Source: Telopea speciosissima
Lineage: Eukaryota; Streptophyta; Magnoliopsida; Proteales; Proteaceae
Assembly (NCBI RefSeq): GCF_018873765.1
Contig: NC_057919.1
Span: 66,086,984-66,150,983 of the forward strand
Reading direction: 5' to 3'
DNA length: 64,000 nt
Under the pieces are notes generated by a model, which was not told the origin of the DNA, made no database searches, and saw only the letters and a list, made by a program, of their open reading frames with translations. Positions 12,053 through 23,600 of the stretch are shown piece after piece (position 1 is the stretch's first letter; each line of letters starts with the position of its first letter). The translations under genes were made by a program, and so were the position numbers.

Positions 12053-12572
12053 TAAGATAGACAAATCACTCCTTGATTGTTTATATGTCAACTTTGTTAC
12101 CCATCTCAACCAAATAGCTGATCATCTAGTAGTCTTTTCCTTGTATTTTCGAAGCCAACCTTGTAGTAAAAGTAACTTTAATCACCGAAATCTAACCAAA
12201 CTTGAGCTATTGATGGTGACACATACTATAATGCTTTGGCACTAAAATTTAAATATATATATATGCACCGAAATGTGATGTGAACTTATGAACAAATATT
12301 GAGCACAAAGCTATGAGGTTGCAATTAAAATTGGTCAAAACTGTTAGTCAAGGGGTGTCTCATCAGTTTTGAACTTGTGATTGAACCTAATATTCTCTAT
12401 GTTGTTGAAGATCCTGATTTGAGGAAGAATTTTGGTTTCGACTTGAACCTAGGCCTAACTCCTACCCCAATCAAGGCAAACCAAACCATTATTCTACTTG
12501 GGCTTGGTGGATTTTGGATTACTTTGTAGTTAATTTGGATCTTTAGGTCGTGTTTGCCAGCATTTTCACTTG

Positions 12573-12732
12573 GGCTCCATTTGTTTCAATGAAAATTTTA
12601 CTTGAAAATTTTTCACTCCAAAATATTTTAAATGTTGAAAAGTGTTTTTACCATGTAAAATCTTACATTTACGATGTAAAAATATCGGGTAAAATTTTTC
12701 AAGTAAAATTTTATGTCGAAACAAATGGAGCC
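12573..12732. mobile_element. MITE with GGCTCCATTTGTTTC ends
   Basis: A 160-bp palindromic element: GGCTCCATTTGTTTCAATG with AAAATTTTACTTGAAAAATT-like sequence at the left, mirrored by CAAGTAAAATTTTATG and GAAACAAATGGAGCC at the right. Ends of this kind are common in plant MITEs. The flanks do not give a clean target duplication. Confidence 0.6.
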
Positions 12733-12834
12733 TTCATGAAAGTGTTTTTGCACTAAGAGTGTTTGAGCCATGTGTGGTTAGGTTCCATTGCCTAAAGTGG
12801 AATGAAGGGTTGTTTTAGAGTTCAAAAAAGGACG

Positions 12835-13130
12835 AGAGGGGAGGGGAGGAAAGAGAATGCCGGTTAGTCATGTCTTGTATGTCCCTCCCTACTACCATAC
12901 ACATGGTTGGCAAAATGACCACTCCGCCCCACATGTTTGATGTCTGAGCATGTGTTCCCATCGGCTCCCCTACCAGCATGGAGGTCACATGAACGTTGCT
13001 CAGTCGTATACCTCTACACCTATACACCTTGTCGGCAAAATGATCACCCCGCCCCACATGTTGGATGTCTTGGTGTGTGTTCCCATTGGTCCTCGTGCCA
13101 ACGCAAAGGCCATGTGATCAAGAAGTATTT
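12835..13130. repeat. Repeat block with internal 128-bp duplication
   Basis: Two direct copies of a segment, TTGGCAAAATGACCACTCCG at 12903 and TCGGCAAAATGATCACCCCG at 13031, each followed by CCCCACATGTT and a GTGTTCCCAT block. The outer edges (GGAAAGAGAATGCC at the left, TTTTCTCTCCC at the right) resemble the MITE family at 590-785, suggesting an expanded member. Confidence 0.5.
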
Positions 13131-13216
13131 TCTCTCCCATTTAAAATGTTTATTTATTTCTACTCTAAAGGCTTGGTTTACTTTGTGAGAGTTAAAAAAG
13201 ATTGATACTATCGAAC

Positions 13217-13490
13217 TAGCAAAGGGTGTCAATTGCACATTGAAACCATTTATCTAAATCAAAATGGATTAACCAATTACTAATCTGTTCAATTTTGGTT
13301 TACCGTACCAAAAAATTTTGGTTTTATAAATTAAAATCGTTTATTAAGTTATTTGATTCAGTTTTGAAGCCATGAAAGCTGTTATATTAATGAGCCAATT
13401 ATAAATACTAATCCAACTGAAAAGCATTCTTTATTAATTGATTTTGATTTGAAACTGATTAATTGGAACCGAATTGATTAGCACCCTTAA
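13217..13490. repeat. Probable hAT-derived repeat (AAGGGTGTCAATTG ends)
   Basis: The left edge AAAGGGTGTCAATTG is mirrored by AATTGATTAGCACCCTT at the right edge. The body contains several AT-rich GGTTT/AACC blocks. The target duplication is unclear, so this is a tentative call. Confidence 0.4.
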
Positions 13491-13720
13491 ACATGCTTCC
13501 CCTGTTTTTCTCCCTAGGGCATGTTTTAGTACACAGTATCAGAACGGGTATCGATAACACACAAAACCAATAAGATATCGATACGGTATCAGTCTTGATC
13601 GGTTGTATCAGACAAAATTACTCCTGAAATTCCTTAAAAATGAGTTTTTTGACCATTTTACCCCTTGTCCGTACCGTGTTACCAATATGGTATCGATACA
13701 ATATTGATATCAATGACTAA

Positions 13721-14014
13721 TAAAATCGATACGTATCATCCGATACAATATCGATACTTAGAACCATGCTCTTGGAGTCTCAGGGAAGTTTTTTTTTTTC
13801 AGAAAAAAGAATGAAGGAAAAGAAAGAGAAAGCGAAGAAGGAAAAGGGGAGGAAAAGTGAAGGAAGTTAAAACCGATACGTATCGCCCGATATAATACCG
13901 ATACTTAAAACCATGCTCTTGGAGTCTTGGGGAAGTTTTTTTTTTTCAAAAAAACGAATGAAGGAAAAGAAAGAGAAAGCGAAGAAGGAAAAGGGGAGGA
14001 AAAGTGAAGGAAGT
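13721..14014. repeat. 147-bp tandem duplication just upstream of the PP2C gene
   Basis: Positions 13721-13867 and 13868-14014 are two head-to-tail copies, each 147 bp and differing at only a handful of sites. Each copy begins TAAAA(T/C)CGATACGTATC, passes through ACCATGCTCTTGGAGTC and ends in a purine-rich tract with GAATGAAGGAAAAGAAAGAG. The second copy ends 322 bp before the PP2C start codon, so the purine-rich block is doubled within the likely promoter. Confidence 0.85.
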
Positions 14015-14150
14015 TGTCGTTCCGGTAGAGATTGCCAATGGGATGAATAGACAGAAATGGGGTTTGAAAACAACACCCAACAAAAGGCTTCCCCACGCCA
14101 TCTTCTCCAAACCGAATAAGCACATTCCTCTGTTCCTCTTCCACCGAACA

Positions 14151-14183
<33 letters not shown>

Positions 14184-14336
14184 CTCTCTCTTTCTCTCTG
14201 TGTCTGTCTTTACTCGGATTCCTTACCCTTAATATGCGCAGTAGCAGAGTTGTCCCTTTCTCTGTGCCTCCATCAGTATACTAGGGCTTGGGTTCGTATC
14301 GGGGTGTAAGGGGTTTGGGTCCCTGAGAGATGTGGG

Positions 14337-17300
14337 ATGCTTGGAGATTTCATGAACCACTTTTCCCGCTGTTGTTGGAAGCCCTTTGGCGTCAATGTTG
14401 ATGGTTCTGCTACTGTTGTTGCTGGGCGTGAAGGTAGAGATGGCCTTCTCTGGTTCCGTGACATTGGTCGTCATTCCTTCGGTGATTTCTCCATGGCCGT
14501 CGTTCAAGCCAACCAGGTGCTTGAAGACCAGAGCCAGATCGAGTCTGGTCCTTTTGGCACTTTTGTCGGCGTCTATGATGGTCACGGTGGCCACAACGCC
14601 GCTCGTTACGTCTGCGACCACCTCTTCCGCCATTTTCAAGGTTCTTATTCGTTCTATCGGTTCCGTCTTTCCTTTCTCTCCTCCCCCCCCCCCCCCACCT
14701 CAATCCCTCCCGTTAGTTGTCTTTTTCGATCTATCATGAACTTCACTCTCCATACTTTGTATTACACTTAGCTTTGACGAATTGATTGTAATTAATGCAA
14801 CAAAATAGCGCACGCTTCGGTAACCACCAGTTGGACTTTGGGTTCTCAACTGGTATTAAACTGCTACATTGATTGTCGATGGAAACTCACACTCTTTCAA
14901 TTAAAAGATGATCATATTGAAATCCCATAACTCCCTTTTCACAGTAAACGGACGGATTGGCCAAATGCTGAATTTTTATGCTAGAAAGTAGAAACCTTAA
15001 ATTATGCCATGGTAGAGTAGATTTCCTTAGTTTTCTTTCTTGTTTTCTCCATTCTTTAAAGATACATATTTGGCATTAAATATTAAGCTTTCCTGCTACC
15101 AAATTGTGAGTGATATCTTATTAAATTGCATGCAGTTATGAGTTTTATTTTGTAGCCCCCAAAGTTAGAAATTTCAAAATCTTGCCGTCTGAGGTGCTGT
15201 TATTTATTCCTGAATGTATCATATCTTTTGGTAGTCTTCATTTCATCTTGATTTTCAGTTTTTGTTAACTTATATTTTTTTCTTGTTGACCTTATCTTGC
15301 AGACAAGTCTCCTCGACTAGCATCTGTATAAGGGATCTTCTAATTGTGCAGAGTAGAGCAAATGCGTGTTTTTCTTTTTCATTTTTAGGATAAAGTTAGA
15401 ATTTTGGACTGACTGGTTTAAGAGTCGTATTGGGTTGAACCTTTAAGACTCAAATGACGTGGAGAAAATTGTCTTACTAGTTACTAGAGAGCCTTATCAT
15501 TTCCTGGTCCTTACACCGATGCCCTTCATTGATACAGCTTATTGGTTTGTGTACATGCCAAGTACAATAATAGAATGCTAGAAGCTAGATATTTTGTGTA
15601 ATAATTGGGCAGTCCACTAGTACATTTGAACCTTTTGTGACTACCCTTTATTCAAACTAATATACTTCTCCGTTATCAACAGAAAAAAAGAACTTGGAGT
15701 GAGTTTAAACATGAAAAATGAACATTTGTTCCTCCCCTCCCCCCCCCCCCCCCTCCCTCCCTCTTAAGAATATTTTTTTAAAATAAATCTTGATCCACTT
15801 TCCTTTACTCCCTAGACTGGCCAAATGGAACACATGTTGAACTGTTTTTTTTTTGGCCATTGGATTATTTTGGCTTCTCGTTAAAGAAGAATCTTGTCTT
15901 AACATGTTTATGAAGTCTCACTAATCATGTTTATGCAGAGATATCAGCACAGGCCCAAGGTGTGACATGTGAGACCATTAGGAGAGCTTTTCTTCAAACA
16001 GAAGAAGGGTTCACAGCCCTTGTTTCTGAGTTATGGGATACTCAACCTCAGATGGCAACAGTTGGGTCATGCTGTCTAGTTGGAGTGATATCTCAGCGGA
16101 CCCTCTATGTGGCAAATCTAGGAGATTCCCGTGTTGTTCTTGGAAAAAGAGTTGGAAACACCGATGGTGTTGCTGCCATACAATTATCAACTGAACACAA
16201 TGCTAACCTGGAGAGCGTGAGACAGGAACTCAAAGAATTGCACCCAGATGACCCTCAAATAGTTGTCCACAAACATGGAGTTTGGAGAGTAAAAGGCATT
16301 ATTCAGGTTAGTTCATGATACATTTTTTTCCCCTTCTGTTTCTTCTGCCTGCAATTCTCAGAGGCTTTGATAAACTGTTCCTAGCCTGTAGCATTTTAAT
16401 TTCCAAAATAAATTGTCTATAGCATATGGTATATAATTGCTCTTGACAATTAGATGACCCACATTCCCTCTTACGGACATAAGGAAGTTCTTTTAAATTT
16501 GAAAATATTCCTAGACCATAGACAGGTTTTTGGAAAATTTATATAGGAACATGCCTTAAATTTCTAGAGAACATAACAATTTTAAAAGCATTGTAAAGGA
16601 AAGGGGGGATCTGATGCAGCCATGATGCCTCCAGATAGGGATGTCAATCGGTTGGTTTCACTGGTTTCGGTGTGAGAACGAGTGAGTCCAAAACATGATC
16701 CAATAAGTGTGTTCCGGTTTCAGTTTCTCTTATTGGTTTACTATCGGTTTGGTTTCCATTTTACCATGTAATATATTCAGAAGTACTAAAAAAAAAAAAC
16801 AAAAAAAAACAAAGTGTGTTTTATGATTTTTGGGCTGGTATTGGTTTCTTATTGGGTCGTATCGTTTTTGGTCCGGTTTTTTAGTTTAGTTCGGTGTCTT
16901 ATCAATTTCTCTGGAGACTGGTTTGGATTCGGTGTCACAAAATCCCAGTCCGAAACATGATCCAGTAAGCGCATATCGGGTTCTGTTCGGGCTAGATTTT
17001 GACACCCCTATGACTCCAGCCATTAGTGCTCCCATGCCATCACAAACATTTAATGTCCACGCCACTTTTCCCCTCTCTTCCAACAGCTCCTATCTCTTCT
17101 TCTTGTTTTCTTTCTTTCTTTCTTCTTTATGTATGTAATGTATTCCTTGAGAAAGTTAGTTTTGGAACCCCCATTATTGTGTATGAACCTTGAGTTTGCT
17201 TTGAGAGTTGAGTGAGTCTTCTTTTTGTTGGGTGAGTGATTCCCAAACCATCCACCAATTCTTGTATGCTCCTTCCTTATTAATGAAATTCTTCTAATTT

Positions 17301-17623
17301 CTTTCTTCTATTTCTATTTTCATTACCCTTTGAGCTTGGCCTATATCAACTTGCCATCAGAGCAGGTTTTGATTCTTGTGGAAAATTAGTGTACTAAGTC
17401 TATCCAAAATCAAGAAGCACACTCAACAATGGAGAACAGGGTCAGCGATCGATTCATTGCTTCAATCACTGCTTCAGACTCGAGGACGAGTTTTTTAAAA
17501 ACGGGGGAGAATGATGCAACCATGATACCTCCAACCATTAATGCTCCCATGACATCACAAGCATTTAATGTCCAATCCACTTTCCCCCTCTCTTCTTCTT
17601 CTTGTTTTCTTTCTTTCTAAATC

Positions 17624-17667
<44 letters not shown>

Positions 17668-20600
17668 ATGTTATTCCATTGAGAAATGTAATTTTGGAGA
17701 GGCCCTTCTCAAGTTCATAATCGCAATACCCGCACACTACCTGACCGATGTAGGACTAAACCCCCTATTCTTGGCCATGGAGCCCACTCACTACATCAAG
17801 AGTCCTTGTACCCAAATACAAGTAATTGTCAACAATAACAATGTGATAATGACAATTTGACACTAATGTGGTAGGAGTTGTGCTTCTACATTAGATCTAG
17901 GGAGGGATTAAAGGGATTTATATGGGAGTTGGTTATAGTCTTTTGGAATTTGAGGCTAGGTTTTGCAGAATAATGATGTGGAACACAAAGACTGCTAGGA
18001 TTCAGATTTGGGCAGTGCAACTAGGATTATAAGAATTGTTCAATGGATACGTTTTGATGTCCTAGCTAGAGATTACTAAATTAGGTTTTAAGGATAGAAA
18101 AGTTAATGGACCACTTGGTTGAAGGAATACAGTTAAAGAAATGTTGATTCCAAGGTTTTAAAATTGGATCAGAATTGGCCGACCACAATCCTGATCCGAT
18201 TTTGTGATGCTTCCGGGTCGATTCAGATCAGAATTAAATCGGAATCAATGGAGATCAATTCCATACCCACTTCCAAGTTCTTAAACTTTGGTTGAGTCCA
18301 GGATTATTGAGATTTTTTTGAAGGGTCTTGATGGTATTTCCGACTGGACGATAGTAGGACAATATGCAGGAAGTACTTCCAGAGTAATGTGGAGTTAGAG
18401 CTTAGATGAGCAGGTTAGGATTAAAGGAATGAGTGTTTCACTCATGTTCTGGTTTGATAAATGAATATAAATATCAAGAAAGACCCAAAAACAATCAGTT
18501 AAAAAGACAGTGTTACGAGTTGAATAGGCTTCTAGTGATTAAATTAACTCCTACCTCTTTATCATCCACTGGGCTCCTTGGTTCATCACAAAACAATAAC
18601 GGAAAAAAATAATAATAATAATTGTTGAAGTGTATCGAGAATATAGGGCTGTGGGTGCTCTTGATTAGAATATTCCTTATTCTAATCGAGATCCCTACTC
18701 CTCTATTTGTCTCCTTTGATGTTTGTGATTAGGGTTAACCTAGTTTGATTCCTATTGTAACTATGATTCTTAATTTGGGATTCCTAGTAGGATTAGGAGT
18801 CCTCTCTCTATTGTAATCTGTTTCTATATAAGTAAAGGCACTGTGGGGGGACTGCCAACTTCTCATTCATCTCTAGACAGCCCCCCCCCCCCCTTCCTCT
18901 TCTCCATCCTCTCGCCTCTGGTTAGTTAGGGTTTCTGATCTGCTACAATAACCAATCAAACAACTCAGCAACAGCAAGAAATTAAACACTAAAGAATATG
19001 GTGTTGAAGACTTCTATATACAGTATTGCTTGGAAGACTCCTAATGTGACCCATGCTTGGTCTCACCAAATTGGGCCCTTAGAAATGTCGAACTACTAAA
19101 CCAGAACTTTCTTCAAAATGAACCCTATATAAATCAAACTACAGTGGCACCAAGGGCAGACCTTTTGTGAATCAACTGTAGACCCAAAAGGACAATTACA
19201 AAGTTGTCTTTGAGATATCAAAATCTGATGAAATAAGTAAAACAATAATAGGGACCAATCTAAGAGTGCTTTCCCCATAAACCATACTGAAGTAGTGAGC
19301 TGGACCCACTTGTGGACCATTTGGCCCCAAACAAGATTCAAATGCAAACCCAATAATTTGCTGAAGTCAAAGCTGATGACATGCAAAAGTAAAACTTAAA
19401 TAGAAACAAAAAATACTCAAAGACCAATTAAGATTATTGGCCTCCTTTCATATTGAAGTGTTGACTGGCAACATTACTGGTCTCATGTTGCCAGACACAA
19501 ACATCAACCCTACTCCAATGGTTGGGGTCATTTGTTGTCCTGTTTAAGGCAAAATCTCAATATATTGCCAGTGACATGGCAAAACAGGAGTAATCTCAGA
19601 ACAAAACCGCTGCACCTCATAAATTGAGCTCTTCTTCATGACGATGTAGTTAGCTGGACCACCCACTGGCGGTTTCATGTGGCCTGACACTATTTGGTTA
19701 ATTGGTTATCCTCAATTTCAAAATCCAGCAGTTTGATGTCCTGCATCGAATGTTGTCCAGTTACACTTGCAGTCCTGAGCCGCACGTGAGGCTTTAAAGT
19801 TGAAACAGCGAGGTTAATTAGTTAATATTTGTGCTATACCTTTAAAGCTCTTCCACTGTAAAGTATTTTTCTGAAATTTAAGGTTTTAATATGTGGACTC
19901 GGTACCAGCATGCCCTTGATAACTGCCATGTGGCAGCCCAGTTGGGGTTCAAATTTGGTGGACATGTTGTCCGTATCATCGTCTATCCATGATCAAAATT
20001 CTAGATCAATCTGAAAATCTTATTTGTCATTATAGAGGTCTAAAATATTTCAATAAGTCTAGGAAGTGAACTCAGAAGAACATTGAAACATCAAGGGGGA
20101 AAGTACATGCATGGTGATTCATATGATTGAGAGGACATAGAGGGACCCAAATCTATCCAACAATCAGCCTGTCAAATCATCATTCCGTATGGCTGAAAAG
20201 CTAGAGCTCTTTGCTCAACCATAATTTCAGTTTTTTTGGAGGATACAGTCAGCTAATTCTGCAGCTGATGAATTGGCTAAGGCTGAGGCTTCAAGAGATG
20301 CTTGTGTTTCTGTCCATTTCTATTTGAATAGTCTTTGTTTAGGTCTTCCAACCATTTCTGGTTGGAGGTAGAGTAGATAGCTAGAACGAGAGAAATGAAG
20401 ACTGCCTACTAATTGAAGATGGTAGAGTACCAGAAAGGAATGAGGATATTAAGGAGAGATGAATAGAGTATTTCCACAGCCTACTAATTGAAGTCATTCT
20501 AAGTAATAGGGCCCTAGAAGGCTGCGTTACTCATCTAGACGCTACATTTGCTAGATATATGCAAATTTAGGGTGTCTGAAGTTAAAGAAGCTTTAAGAAA

Positions 20601-23600
20601 GATGAAAGTAAAGGCTCCAGGCCTAGACTGGGTCTCAATAGAAGTATGGAAGAGCTTAGAAATATGTGGTTTATCATGGCTAACCAAACTGTTTAATAAC
20701 ATTATGAGCTCAAGGAAAATGCCAGATGAATGGAGGAGAAGCATTGTGGATCTAATTACAAAAATAAAGGCGATATTCAGAGCTGCAATAACTATAGAGG
20801 CATAAAACTAATGAGTCATATCATGAAGTTATGGGAGAGGGTTATTGAAACCCACTTGAGAAAAAAACTACTATTTCGGAGAACCAATTTGGTTTTATGC
20901 CAAGAAGATCCACGATGGAAGCTATATTCTTACTTAGGAGGCTCAAAGATTTAGAGAGGGCAAAAAGGATCTCCATATAGTTTTTATTTACCTAGAAAAA
21001 GCATACAACAAAGTCCCTAGAGAGTTATTCTACCATAAACTAGAGAATAGAAGGGTTTCAAGATATGTATGATGGTGTGGTGACTAGCGTAAGAACTGTG
21101 GTTGGGGGAGGGGTCAAGGTAGTGAATTCCCAATTACAATTGGGTTACATCAAGGATCAGCCTTAAGTCTTTATTTGGTTGCGCTTATCATGGATGATTT
21201 AACCAGAGACATTCAAGATGAGGTTCCTTGGTGCATGCTTTTTGCTGATGATACTGTCTTGGTGGATGAGACAAAAGCAAGGATTAACTCCAAGTTGGAG
21301 TTGTGGAGATCAATCTTGGAATCAAAAGGTTTGAAGATGAGTAGAACAAAGATAGAGTATATGGTGTGTAACTTTAGTTACATTAGAACGGTTAATGAGA
21401 TGGTGAAAATTGATGAGAGTGAGATTCCACAAAGTGAGTATTTTAGGGCTCAATCATAAATAAAGAAGGTGATATAGAGGATGATGTTGCTCATAGAATT
21501 AAAATAGGATGGTTGAAGTGGTGAGGTGTGTCTTGAGTGTTGTGTGATCGGCGTATTCCTTTAAATCTTACAGTAAAATTTTATCTTTCATGCGACCGAC
21601 TATGATATATGGTATATGGTGCAGAATGTTGGCAGTTAAGGAGAGTCAAATAGCTAAACCAAGTGTAGCGGAGATGGGGATGTTGAGATGGATGTGTGGC
21701 AAAACTAGGAAGGATAAGGTAAGGAATGATTATATTAGAGCTGATCAAGGTTCAAGAACTCGGTTTCGGTACAGGTTTCGTCCAGCCAAAAAACGAGTTG
21801 GGCAGAGATCTCAGCGAGTTGGTGTAATATTTTTTATTCGAAGGCTGGTTTCGGTGGGTTTTAGACCTTGTTTGGGCCTGAAACTTGGTACGCAGCCTAT
21901 TTTAGGCCATTTAAAACACAATGGCATTGTCAGATTTTGCAAAATCAAAGTCCAAATAGGAGTTTCACTTCGGACCCTAAGGTGGTAGGTGACGACGTAC
22001 TAATAGGACCTATTCTACACATAATTTAGTAATTGAAAGCAATCAAATCATACAATTAATATAAAACAACTTCAATAAACATTACAAATGTAAAAGTATA
22101 CAATACATCAATCTTAACATATTACATATATCTGTATCATAAACTCATCGTCGAAAATCCTATAAAAATCAGGTCAAATGCACACTTCTTTATCGAGTTC
22201 ACCAAGACAGTCGAGTCTTGGAAAGATCTTGACTATCTCGATCGAGTACATTATAAAGGTAAGTTTGGTCCAAATCTCGGTCGAACCGAGATCTCGACCG
22301 AGTTGGGGTAATATTTCATTTTGCCTCAAGTCTCGTCTCACTTTTTTTAAAAAGAGATATTACCGAGATCTCGGCAAGTTCTTGAACTATGGAGCTGATT
22401 TGGGAGTAGCTCCAATACATGATAAGCTAAGAGAAAGTCGTTTGAGGAGGCATGGCCATGTGCAACGAAGGCCTTGGGATGCTCCAGTACGAAAGAGTGA
22501 TTTGATTCAGATTAAAGGAGCTAAAAGTGCCAGGAGTTGGCCTAAAATATCCATCGGAGAAGTGGTGAGGAAAGACATGCTTAGCTTAGGACTTGTATCA
22601 TGTATGACTTCGAATAGAGCTAATTGGAGAGCAAGGATCCATGTAGCCGACCCCATTTAGTTGGAATAAGGTTATGTTGTTGGTGGTGACATTGTATGGT
22701 AGCGTTGTTTTCCCTCTTCCCCTTTGTCTATTTAAGATCTGTTTAATCACAAAAAAAAAAAGTGGTTGGATTGATGGAAAGGGCTCATACTCCAAGCATG
22801 ATGGAACCTTTTCTCTTCATACAGTACTACGACCGAGGTTTATTGAGTACCATATGTCCACTTATAATCTAAAATTAACTTAGTAAGTCATGTTTATCCT
22901 GGTTCTTTCCTCATCTGAGACTGCCAGTCTCTCCCAAAATATGCCATGTACTTGAGTGAACTGATTTAAGGAAAAGCAAAATGGCTAAAAAATAAAATAA
23001 AAACAAAACATCAGGTTATCTCTTTTAGGGAAAAAATGTTCTTTCATCTCTCCATGACACAGCGGCAAGAAAAACTTGGCATAAACTCATGAAGGACTTC
23101 TTATTAGAATGATGAGGATATTGCAGTTCCTTCCAATTTTTCGGGCCCAAATCTAGGGCTGTAAATGGATAACCAAAAATCCGAATTCGATCCACATCCG
23201 TATCCGTTTAGGGGCATCCATATTCGTTTAGAGATATCCCGAAAAAAATCCGAATACTTAATTATAAAAAATTAAATAAATAACGATCTTTGGGGTTTTT
23301 GAAGATTCAACAGGTTCTAGAATATGAGGAAAAGAGAATCATGATCTAAAACTATGGATTGAGAGTGAATTGTTTCCACTAGGGGGAGGAAGGTTCGAGT
23401 TACACAAGGCAGAGGTGTAAACGGATGGCCGAAAATCCCAATTCGATCCGCATCTGAATCCGTTTAGAGGTATCCGTTTTCGACTAGGAAATATCCAAAT
23501 CTGATTACATCCGATCCGTATCCGAGCCGAATCCGATCCGTTTACAGGCCTACCCAAATCCCTTCAATCCATCGGTTTATGTTTTAAAATATTAAAATGG

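Larger units (their letters stand above)
16612..17700 (+). mobile_element. Short non-autonomous LTR fossil (TRIM-like) in PP2C intron 2
   Basis: Two direct repeats start TGATGCAGCCATGATGCC (16612) and TGATGCAACCATGATACC (17512), each preceded by a purine-rich stretch. After the first copy, a primer-binding-like CCATCAGAGCAGG follows near 17351, then a very short interior. No protein domains are visible. The element is broken: one repeat looks incomplete and the first contains a later hAT insertion (16635-17011). Divergence between the repeats suggests an old insertion. Confidence 0.55.

Noticed and set aside
14229-14639. Minus-strand 136-codon open frame opposite PP2C exon 1
   Set aside because: It mirrors the conserved PP2C exon and is explained by codon composition of the sense strand.
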